DNA from: Isoetes taiwanensis
Lineage: Eukaryota; Streptophyta; Lycopodiopsida; Isoetales; Isoetaceae
Assembly: GCA_021234155.1 (NCBI GenBank)
Contig: JAJEKV010000077.1
Location: forward strand, 4,772,486 to 4,836,485
Direction of reading: 5' to 3'
DNA length: 64,000 nt
Part shown: positions 47,501 to 59,100 of the stretch, piece by piece
Position numbering within the stretch: the stretch's first letter is position 1
How the letters are laid out: every line of letters begins with the position of its first letter
The notes under the pieces: model-generated
What the model saw: only the letters and a program-made list of their open reading frames with translations
The model's database searches: none
What the model was told of the DNA's origin: nothing
Translations under genes and position numbers: made by a program

Positions 47501-48861
47501 ATGTGAGCCACTCTCCTTCCCAACAACCATCTTAGCGAATATTGCGAAGGGAGGGCTTTCGGCGGTGGGTGGGCTTCCTAGCGGCTAAGCCTTGAGAAAT
47601 GCATTCCGAGAGGCTGCTTCCATGTGATGCAGCGAACTTCGGATACAAATGGCGCCATAAGCCATTTACTGAATCATCTGAATGTTTATCACGCATACTC
47701 CTATTTTACACGAATTACGTGACCATTTAGGTACCTACATAGAACTATGGATGATCCCTTGAGTTTGGTAGCGGCGCACTACATATGCAAATTTTCATTT
47801 TGATATCACGAGAACCTATAGCGATTAAGGTAACATGAAAACTTGAATTTTCCTTGAGAATATTGGATAGAGAAGTTTGCAAATAATGGAAATAATGGAA
47901 GTTTGCCTATAATGGAAATAGAGATTTTGCTTCAAAACAAATTATTTAGCGGTAGAATCTATGATGTGACTTTCATAAAAGACATGAATACACTTGAGAA
48001 CATATAGGATTGAGTGGGTATATTTGTAGTAATACTTACATGTTTGATCTAGAGTTAATATGCCGGGTTAATTTATTTGACATTACATACTTATGAACCA
48101 CTTGGGATTATCTTATTTCAATGGTTTTAAATATTTAGTTCTATGGCTTTAGACTAAGACCCATGGATTCACGATTCATATTCTTAGAGGCTTATTGTTT
48201 TGGGTAAAAGACTTGTGGTTCGGTGATGATTGGTGCCATCAAGGATTCCGATCTAGTATGGTGATAAGACTACGGTAGGGATTGACCTCTGTAGATGTCG
48301 TGCTAGTGAGTTGTTGCTAAGGCTAGGGTGGGCTGGATTTTTTTTAGGAATTTGAGTTCTTTGGTCTTCACCGGGTCACCATAATCTAGAACCTTGTTTT
48401 TGTCCGGTAACAATTGACTCTCTCCATTTCTAACTTGTCTGCATAGACATGTTTTGTACTAATGATGGTTGTAATGTTTCCTTTTACAGGAAAAGAGTGA
48501 GTCCATGAACTGCTATCACTGACACTGGAACAACAATATTTCCGCTATTGGATATAACATTTAAGTTTGAAGTCCATCATATGCGATTAGGGTTTACTTG
48601 GATACAAATGTTCTTCATCTTTACTTGTTGGGCTTCATATCTTACTTTCATTTGTCGTCTTATAATACCCTTTCTGAGTGGTATATATTCAGAATAGACC
48701 AAAATGCTGCAACATATTTAGGGGTTCAAGAAACAATGGGATGGGTGAACCTCTGTGCTTGTAATGGTAGGGGTCTGCCTCCTAGTATTCTGATATCCTT
48801 GAAAGAGGTCTTCTCTCTCCTGATTGGGTAGGTTTTTTTATGTTTACTGCGTCTTTAAATT
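44557..48861 (+). repeat. tandem array unit 2 (type B)
   Basis: Same landmarks as unit 1 in the same order; about 4305 bp to unit 3. It carries an extra module at 47071-47680 and lacks the part of the third internal block between CCTATAGC and GGTAACATGA. Both differences are shared with unit 3. Confidence 0.95.
47071..47680 (+). repeat. 610-bp module present only in type B units
   Basis: Inserted between AATAGTAA and TGTTTATC of the basic unit. It starts TGCATTGTTTTGTTTTGGGCTA and holds about four subrepeats of roughly 58 bp with CCATAGGGCCTTGTTGTTGGC and palindromic GGCCATGGCGCCAT. The second half is richer in G+C (about 47460-47640). No coding domain. The counterpart in unit 3 is 51264-51828. 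Confidence 0.85.
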
Positions 48862-51800
48862 GTGATTTATTTATTCATGCATGAATGGTACACAAGTCTA
48901 TGACATGGTTGCTCCCGAAAGACCATGTTTATTAAAATAGAAACTTAGCTATGATGAAATACTAAATGAACAAAGGGCGCACATCGCAACTCTAACTTAT
49001 AGTCTTTTTGGTTACAAATTATTTTGGACCCTTGTATATGTTTTAACCCATGGGACTGTGGTTTAGCTTAAGTATTCATACATATGAGCATGTCTGGAAC
49101 TACGAACATAGTAGCTTCAAGATGGACTATGGTTATTCTAAAATAGAGGATGCTTCTGATAAAAAATACCACATAGACCAAAGGAAAGCACCTAAGTTAC
49201 GATCTTTGGAATGGTCTTTAATGCATCCAGCTTTGTATATGTTTAACCCATGGGGCCATGATACTAGCAGATGCATGGCTATCAACAAAATACGGGAGTA
49301 TCTAAATCAATAGGGTGTCTTCCCGAACTAAATTTCGCTCTATTCCCTAGCAATAAAAGGGAGTTCTTTTTCTGCTCAAAATACTTGTCTAAAGGGTTTT
49401 TCCTTGCTCAAAATGTCGAAGTCTAAGGGTTTAGAGGTAATGGCACCGGCAATATGGGGCGTTACGCACGAGCGCATCGCATCACGCCCTCTGAGACCCT
49501 AATTGGGCGCGAGTGGTAGGGCGGATGTCAAACTTCAATGGAGTCTGAGGCGGGCTCAAGGTGCGATACCACGACAATTAGTATAGCCTCGCTCTGAACT
49601 TTGTTGAAGTCATAGATGCAAGTAAAATACAATAGTAGGTGGTCGAGATCTCGGGGTGATAGTTACACATCTTGATCCCATTTCGGTTGTCTTGTAATTA
49701 ATTTATGGGTGGGAATAAATGCCTCATGCCTCGTTTACTACAAGATGATAGATTACTCGAGGAAAGAATATGATTCGGATGGATGCCGGTTGGCTCTGTC
49801 TTTGTAGAAGTTTTAAGGAAGAATGAAGCACTTTGCTGATTCAAACTGTCTTGGAGTAAAAGCAGAGTTGATATGGATCTTTGATATACTCATTACGGTG
49901 ATGGCGCCATATGCAATATCGGATCCGGTTATAAACCAAAACTCTTAGGCGGTGGTGTATGGATATGGGGTTTACTTGAAACCGCTTCCAGGAAAATGTC
50001 GAGACACTACAAGATGATGGCGGTGAAAATGAACTAAATGGACACCGGTTTTGGATGAGTTGTATCTAAGTACAATTTTACACCATATAAGCTTACTGAG
50101 GCTCTTGCATAAATAATCTTTGATTGTAAATAAATCCATGCCTTTAAGAGAACCGTGAGTTGAGCTTTTAGTCTGATCTTGCATAAATGTAATGCTGGTT
50201 GTAAATAAATCCATTCTTTAAGAATACGTCGAGTTGAGCTTCCGGATAAAGGAATTTTGTGTGCTATTATTTTGCCCGCCTTGTGAGTTATAGTTTATGA
50301 ACATGGTGACACTGCTATTGATCTAAGCGTTGACTTGTAGATGACAATACGAGATATAATTGATAAGTATTAACCATCACGATAGGTTGTGGTGAGATTA
50401 TTTCATCAATAATGTTTGGCTTCAACCTTTTGGCTTGGTTTGAATTGAGGGGTAAAGATACAATGGGTGACCGGTGAAACCTGTTATGCAGCCCCTCACT
50501 CGATACCATTCTTATGCTAATGTTGTGTTGTTTGAAACATAGTCTTGGTTTCTCTTCTATTGTTGGCTTTTTACTTTCAGTTCAAATTAATTTGGATACA
50601 TGGGATCATATTTGCCTTGGGTTCTAAGTTGTCTGATGGGGAAAGGCGATGCAAGGCTGGTTTCTTGTTAAGGGAAGGTTACTTACCTCGGTTTGTTATC
50701 ACGGTTGAAATCAGATATTGAAACCATAGGGACATGATCCTTAGTATGAACTCAATGAGATTAATTTTGTATTTTGCTGGTAGTCTGGCTGTCTTGTAAA
50801 TCTGCATATTTCCCCTTTTTCTGTCTGGAACTTATAGCAGGTTAGTGGCACTACTTGAATCTATAAATATCTTGTTTGTTTTCCTATACGATGAAAATCA
50901 CGACATATAGGAACTTGAATTTTTATGAGAACATTATGAGAAGCTCTCTCTTTCATATTTGTATTTCGGATAATGTACTGTTTGTCGCATACTCCCATTT
51001 TTTTTCAAAATTCATGACCATTTGGTAGCTGTTTGCATGAGAATTCATGACCATTTAGTAATGATTTCATGACCATTTGGTAGCGACATTGTAAGTGCAG
51101 GCGTCCCCTTTTTTCAATACAGACTTATAGCGGTGTTTGGCATTATAGAACTATAGAATAAAGCTGTTCGTTCCTATCCAACAGTGAGAATGCGACGTAT
51201 GGAAACAGATTATCATAAGAACATTGTGTAGAAGTACTTGTTTGCATTGGCATTCCTAATAGTAAACTTTGCATTGTTTTGTTTTGGGCTAAATGGTAGC
51301 CTTTATTTAGATGCTGTGCTTTAGAGTTTCCTGGATGACAAATGGCGCCATGGCGCCCGTTTGGATCTTTGGCCGCACTTTGAGGTCTATTGGCTTACAT
51401 TAGGATTACACAGGCGGCTGTATTTAGTGTCTGTTAACCAGCTTACCATAGGGCCTTATTTGGCAGTAACCTGGCGCCATTCCAGTGTCCTAATCAGCTT
51501 ACCGGGGCCTTGTTGTTGTAGGTAATGTGGCGCTATTCCATATCTGTAGCATGCATTTGGGACTTATTGTTGGCAAATCTCGGCATAGCAACATCATTAC
51601 TTTTATCTGCGTCAGGTCCGCAAACACTAATGGAGTCATTCGCATATGTGCTCTCCCCGAATGGCAGGGTGCCTCTGCCGGTCAGGCCACTCTCCTTCCA
51701 GCCATCTTCGCGGGCCATTGCGAAGGGGAGGCTCGGACTGGGTGGAAAACCCTCTGCGCGATGTGATGCATTGAGGCGCTTCCGTGGTGCGAACTCGGGA

Positions 51801-52903
51801 TGCGGGCTAATGTGCCTGATCATCTGGTGTTTATCGCGCCTCCTATTTTTGATTGTGACCAATTGGGTACTGGAACTGGTCAGTTGGTATGACTACATAT
51901 GCATAATTTTCATTTTCCAAATGTAGAGACCTAGCAGTTCAGGTAACATGAAAGCTTGAATTTTCATGAGGAATATTGGATGAGGTTTGCAAATAATGAA
52001 ATAATGGAAGTTGCCTATAATGGAAATACAGAGATTTTGCTTCAAAACATAAACTTTGGCGATGTGATGCGCGACTTTCATAAAAAGACATGAATACATG
52101 AGAACATATAAGTTCATTAAATTATCTTTGGCAATGCCCATATTTGGTCTAAGAACTAATATAAGATTATTTATTTGACATTACACTACCCGCTAGACCC
52201 CACTTGGGATTATCTTTAATGGTTCATCTATTTAGTTTCTTATGACTAGACTAAGACCCATGGTTTGATTCTATTTTTGGGAGTACAAAGACTTGTGGAT
52301 TCGATGATTCATCGATTTCGATCCTAGTATGGTGATAAGACTACGGTGGGTTCAACCTCAGATGTCATTGCTAGTGGGTTGTTATAAAGCTAGGGTGGGT
52401 GGTTTTAGGAATTCTTTGAATCTACGGTCTATAATCCCAGACATTTTTTTATTAGAGTAACAGTGACTCTCATTTCTAACATCTGTAGATGTGTTTTATG
52501 CCATGATGGTTGCTGTCTTTATGGAAAGAAGTGATGTGAGGCACCTATCTTGGGCATGGTTCTGAAATCTTTCATGTGGATATAGCAAATTTGGTTGAAG
52601 TCCATCGCCATAATTGGGTTTATGGATACAAATATTCTTCATCTTGCGGGCTTCTATATCTTACAATGCCCTTTGGGCTTGCCACGTCTTATAATGCCAC
52701 TCATTTTGGTACTTTGTATTCACGAATATAAGACAAAATCTTTGCCAACATATTCGAGGGGTTCGAAACAATGGGATGAGGTAGACCTCTGCTGTAATGG
52801 ATAAAAGTCTGCCCCTCCTAGTATTCAGTACGTATCCAACGAGGTCTTCTCTCTCCTGGGTTTGGAGGTAGGTTTTTTTTTATGTTTATGCAAATTAACT
52901 CGT
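48862..52903 (+). repeat. tandem array unit 3 (type B)
   Basis: About 4042 bp to unit 4. Shares both type B differences with unit 2. Carries more short indels than the other copies. Confidence 0.93.
51264..51828 (+). repeat. type B module in unit 3
   Basis: Counterpart of 47071-47680, about 45 bp shorter. The GC-rich second half includes CACTCTCCTTCCAGCCATCTT and GCGAAGGGGAGGCTCGG. The about 58-bp subrepeats are more decayed than in unit 2. Confidence 0.85.
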
Positions 52904-55900
52904 GTGTAGGTTGTTCTGTGCATGAATGATGCTGCAGTCTAGGCATGGTTGCTCGAAAGACCATGTTTTGTAAAAGATAAACAGCTATGATGAAAAATCT
53001 TCTCAATAGCAGACCAAGGGAGCGCATCTCATGACTCTAACTTATAGTCTTTGATTACAAATTATTTGGACCTTGTATATATTTAACCCAGCAAAGACCA
53101 TGATTTAGCTTAAGTATTCATACATGTAGGCAATATGAGTCTAGACATAGTGACGGATGGACTATGGTTATTAAAATGAAAGTTAAGCTATGATAAAAAT
53201 ATTCACATAGACCAAAAGGGAAAGCACACCCTGAGTTACGATCTTTAGGGGTGGTGCTGGATGCATCACGACTTTATATATATTTTAACCCCATGGGGCC
53301 ATGATATAGTAAGATGCATAAGCACAATCCTTAAAATATACAAAATTATCTAAATCAATAATTTTATGTCTGAACTAGATACCGAGCTCTATTACCCCAT
53401 AATAAAGGGTTCTTTTCTTAACTCCAAAATATGTCTAAAAGGGTTTTTCTTAACTCCAAAAGTAGCCTTCGAGAGTCTAAAGTTTAGAATATTAGCACCC
53501 GACAATATGGGGCGGTGCACTTACAGGCAGCATCTTTGTCACGCCTCTGAGACCCTAATTGGGCGCCCAGTGGTAGAACCCGGATGTCAAACTTCTATTC
53601 TAGGTACAGGGCCGAACTCAGGTCTGATGCACGACAATTAGTATAGCCTGCCTTTCTGAACTTTCTGGTAAGTCATGAATCATAGTAAAAATACAAGTAG
53701 TAGGTCGGGTCACGAGATCTCGGGGTGATAAGTGCATGCAGTCAGTCAGGTTGATATCCTTGTAATTACTAATTTATGGGTGGGAATAAGTATCCCTCAT
53801 AATGCTTCGTTTACTACAAGATGATAGATTACTCGGAAGAATATGATTGAGATGGATGCTTGATTGGCTCTAATCTTGTAGAAGTTTAGAGGAAGAATGG
53901 CTTCTTTCTAGCGAGTTTAGAGCTGTCTTGGGTAAAACCGATTGATATGGATGCTGATGCTCATTACGGTAGTAAGCGCCCGGGCAGCAAAGCTATCAGG
54001 TCCAGGTGCTTATAAACCAAAATATATAGGCGAGGCGGTGGTGTGGATGGCAAGTTTGCGAGGCTCAAACTTCAGGGAAAATGTCCCAGACACACAAGAT
54101 GATGACAGTGAAAATGAACTCGTGGACCTTCAGGTTTGGATCAATTGTATCTAAGTATAATTTTTATAATAGCTTGCTGCAGGCTCTTGCATAGTAATGC
54201 TGATTGTAAATAAATCCATGCCTTTAAGAATAAATCAGTTGAGCTTTCAGATGCAGGCTCTTGCATAGTAATGCTGGTTGTAAATAAATCCATTCCTTTA
54301 AGAATAAATCAGTTGAGCTTTCAGATAAGGAATTTTTTGTGCTAACTGTATACCTCTCAATTTTACCCTTGTGGGGTGCAGTTTATGAACATGGTACATT
54401 TCCTACTGCTTTGATACAAGCGTTAGGCTTGTGAATGACAATCTGGGAAATGTAATTGATAAGTATTAACCATGCGATAGGTTGTGGTGAGATTATTTCA
54501 ATCTAATAATGTTTAGGCTTTAACCTTTCTGGCTTGGTTTTGAATTGAGGGTAAAAAAGGCTACAATAGGTGACCAGCGAAAAGCTGAGAAACCTAATGT
54601 ACCTTTTGGCCCCTCACTCATTACCATTCTTATGCTAATGTTGTGTGTTGTTTGGTACTGCCAGTCTGGGGTTTTACTTCCTATTGACCAGCTTTTACTT
54701 TCAAGTTCAAATTAATTTGGATACATGGATCATATTTATGGGTTCTAAGATTACGTCTGATGGAAAGGCGTGCAAAATTTGAACATGGCCAAAGGAAAAA
54801 CTACTTACCTCGGTTTATTATCATAGTTGAAATCTGAATCATATTGAGACTATAGGGACATGATCCTTAGTATGAACTCAATGAGATTAATTTTGTATTT
54901 TTCTTTGGTGATGCGGTAGCGTACTTTTGTAAATCTGCATATTTCCCCTTTTTTCTATCGGAACTTACTTGGAGTTAGTGGCACTGCATAGATCTATTAA
55001 ATATGCTGTTTATTTTTCTATCAATGAAAATCGACATGTAGGAACTTGAATTTTTCATGAGAACGATATGAGAAGCTCTCATTTCATATTGTATTCGGAT
55101 AATGTAGCATTTTTATCTGCATACTCCCCATTTTTCTCTGAGATTCACTTTGACCATTTAGTGACCATTTGTGGCCAATTCACGTCATTGGTAATGATTT
55201 CTTTTGACCATTTTACGGTATGACATTGTAAGTCTGCGGGCGTCCCCTTTCAATACAAGACTTATAGCCGGTGGTGGCATTTACATAGAACTATGGAATA
55301 TACATTAGTTTTCCCTGTCAAGCAGTGAGAATCGACATGGAAGCAGATTGTCATAAGAACATTGTATGAAAATACTCATTTGGTAGCATTTACGATAGTA
55401 ACATTGTTTTATCGCATACTCCTATTTTTGCTTGAATTCGTGACCATTTAGGTACCCTACATAGAACTATGGATGATCCTTGAGTTTTAGTATGACACTG
55501 TATACGCAATTTTCATTTTGATATCACCGGAACCTATGGCAGGTTAGTGGCGGTATGGAACTATTATGAATAGGTTGTTTTGTTTTCTTATTCAAGGTGA
55601 GAAGGTAACGAGAGCACAGATTTTCAGCGAGAATATTGGATGAGAAGTTTGCAAATAATGGAAATAATGATTGCCTATAATGGAAATAAATTTTTGTAAA
55701 AACAAATTATTTAGCGTTGATCTAACGATGTGACTTTCATAAAAACCTTGAATACATGAGGGCATATAGGATTGTGATGGGTATATTTGGCAATGCCACA
55801 TGTTTGATCTAGAGTTAATATGCCGAGTTAGTTGTTGACATTACATACTTACTTGGACCCACTTGGAGGATTATCTTATTTCAATGGTTTAATGCTGGTT

Positions 55901-56093
55901 ACTATGGCTTTAGACTAAGACCCATGGTTACGTTCATATTCTTAGAGGCTTATTGTTTTTGGATAAAAGACTTGTGGTTCGGTGATGATTGAATTGCCAT
56001 CAAAGTTCGATCCTATTATGGTGATAAGACTCTGATGGGATGTCTCGTAGATGTCATTGCTAGTGGGGGCATTGCTAAGGCTAGGTGGGCTGG
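52904..56093 (+). repeat. tandem array unit 4 (type A, truncated)
   Basis: Has the type A structure: no 600-bp module, and the third internal block is complete. It stops after about 3190 bp at GCTAAGGCTAGGTGGGCTGG, about 560 bp before the unit end, where a T run and LINE sequence follow. The equivalent point in unit 1 (about 43990-44015) has its own natural T tract. Confidence 0.93.
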
Positions 56094-56113
56094 TTTTTTT
56101 TTTTTTTTTTTTT
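56094..56113 (-). other. poly(A) tail of the L1 element (T run on plus strand)
   Basis: Twenty T join the truncated array unit 4 to the 3' end of the minus-strand LINE, whose last bases read ...CTACTCTACCTTC before the A tail. Confidence 0.8.
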
Positions 56114-59100
56114 GAAGGTAGAGTAGATTTTTCCGGTAATCAAGAAAAAAGCGGTACATGACTCTGCTTGTGTTAAGCGAGGCGATATAGTAAATTATCG
56201 AACAAATAAGGCAAATATACGCTCAACATATGAGGTGAAGTCAAGTCTCAAAATTTTAGTGATCCACGGAGAAGATAAATTATGAATCAAAAAGTACGAC
56301 TTTGAAGTAGAAAGGAAGAATCCTAAACCCAGCCAACATTGGACACAAACAAAGCAACCAAACTCTAGCAGTTAGGAAATAAGATTGAGCAATTGATGAT
56401 AGTGCAAGGCGAAGATGAGTCGGGAGAGATGAGAGAGGCAGACGATCAAGACCACGGTCAAGTTTAGAGATTGAAGTAAGCATAGAGAACTGGCGGGTTA
56501 AGGTATATGAATCATGATACATTACGACCCGTTTCCTCAGGCGAGGATCAACCTCCTCCAGCAGGATCGAGGAGCCATATAGATGCCTTGACGTTCTATG
56601 TGTGTAATCTTTGTTCTCTGAACCTTGAAAACTGATTCTACATCATGAAGTAGTGATACATGGAGAGAGAAAGTCGAATATTGTAAACTGCACCACTTCC
56701 CTGAGAACAATCTTGCTAACCCAGTGCTATTGTTTGCCTACCTCCTTCATAGTGGTCGCTAAAGAACAAAGAGATCTTGGCCAATGTCTTTCTTGAGAAG
56801 ACTATCTTCAACCTCCCAGGACTAGCTGCATATCTTCAAGTAAGCTAACATCATCATCAAAAGCCAATTAGAATTGATGACATTAAAATTAGATGCAAAT
56901 AAATCAAAAGACCCCACAGAAAGACCAATTGAATTCATTTCTGTTGTACTTATACGCATATTTTCTTTTTATGAGCTGATCGATGGACTCCAACATCAAA
57001 TTGAAAGTGCACCTTAATCCAAAGTTGAAATTTTTTTCTTACCATATACCACTCTTATTGCTTTCCGGACATTAAGTGCAATAAACATGTGAAATTAGCA
57101 AATGCACACTTATTTTGAATGTATGATAATAGTACTAAATCTTATTGGGGAAAAGATGACCCAGAGTTTATCAAAGAACCAAGATCAAAGGAATTGAGTT
57201 TTGAACCAAAAAGAAAATGCTCCAAGATTTTCCTCCTATTACACCCAAGTTGCTTTCATGAAATATCGGCGTTCCTATTGGCAACAATTGTAAATTGGGA
57301 ATACTTTATTAGCCATCAGCCATATGAAGAAATTAACCTTAGGAAGCAATATGAGTTCAAACTATCACGGAAAAGTTTGACTTCTTCCTAGAAATAATCC
57401 ACTAAGAACTTGCCTTGGATGGTTTACCATTTCTACTTATAAAAGAGTAGATCTTGCTGACTTTATAATGACATTTACCTTCCAAATTCCAATTGGTTGC
57501 CAGCGGAACAATGTTGTTCACACCCATACATGGTAGAATAGACTTAATGTGAAAATAAACCTTTTTGTCACTTGAAGTACCATGAATAATGTTCTTCAAA
57601 ATAGGTCAAGAGATTAACTTGTTGATATAAAGGTCTTGTATAAACTTTAAACCATAGTCAGACCACTTTTATGCACTCTCGCGGATATCTCGAGCTGAGA
57701 CTTTATTTGAGATGGTTCTTGAGAATAGAGATTCGGAAAATTGTCATGTGCAGTTCGGATCTTGAGGAGGAGCATAGTCATAGCGGTGAACTTTATTCCA
57801 TGCAGTAATAATGTTCCTCATGGAGGAAGTATGCTGCGGCGTGTAGGACATTAGGCATGAATCATGAGAGGACCTTATTTAATAGAGGATGTCCCTCGGG
57901 GATGAGAGCATAAGAGCCAATATTTAATAATTGGGAGAGGAACTTGAATTTTGTTCAATAAAGATTTCCCGGATGTGTTTACGGTAGAGCAGGGCTTGCG
58001 GATGAAGATTTTGCAGCTAAACCCCCATCTTTTTAAGTTTGGTAGCAAACTTCCGTAACCATAATAAGCCTTTTCCAATAAATCTCCTGATTATTTTCTC
58101 AATCTCATAGTACGGTAACTTTGGAGCCACAAAAGCGGAAGAAAAGTAGATATGAGAACTAGCAAGAACAAAGTTAGCAATTAAAGTTAAACGATAAAGA
58201 TAACCCTCCTTTGAAATTATTGACTTCTTTCTAGTGCAGCCGATGATAGGTTTGCTTAAAGACCTTTTTAGGCTAGGATTGAGATAATGACATTCTAGCA
58301 AAGTAGATACTTGGTTGGGATTTAGAACTTTAATATCAACTAAAATTTATGTTGAATATTATCACCAATGATTACACATTTGGCCAAATTTAAATAGACA
58401 CTAGAGGCTGGCGAAATTGCTTAATAATCTCAAGAAAAATTCAATGTTAGAGATATCGACATCTAAGAAAGCAAGGTGTCATCGGCCATATTGAGAAAGA
58501 GTAGAAATTCATCTTTGTTTAATTTTAAGACCCATAAGCTCTCCAAGATCACTTGTAATGTAAGAGGCGGCCGTTGTGAGCATCATTTCTCGGAAAAAGG
58601 TGTATGAAATGAGAGGCGTGCCCTTTCTTTAGAGCTAGAGGAAGAAATGAAGGAATCCATTCAAAATGATAGCGAGTTGGAGTAGGCATTCAAACCATGA
58701 ATCAAAAGCTTCAGCTTGGGATGAAAACCAAACTTAGAAGGGCAAGATCAAAATCCCATACAGCGATATCAAAACTTTCTTGAAATCTGGTTGAAGAACA
58801 CAATTTTGATTCCCGGAACTCTATTCCAAGACCTTCCATAGCCGATGTAGTTATCCAAAATAAACACATTGAACAAAAAATTTGGTGAAGAGATGTTTTC
58901 TGAGATAAGCCTTGATTCTATTTAAATGATTTTGGCCTGATTTTGTATGAGGTGTTGAGTGGGGAGATAGGCCTCCGGTCGAGGAGAAAGTAGAAGGATT
59001 GTCAACTTGGGGATAAGAAATAAAGCCCGGTACGATATGGAAGGATGCGAGATAATTGGCCTCCCGGAAACCTTTAATCATAGAAGTGATGTCGAGGCTT

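Noticed and set aside
40794-56093. Array as ribosomal DNA spacer
   Set aside because: Spacer-like nesting of repeats, but no 18S, 5.8S, 25S or 5S sequence recognised anywhere in the window.
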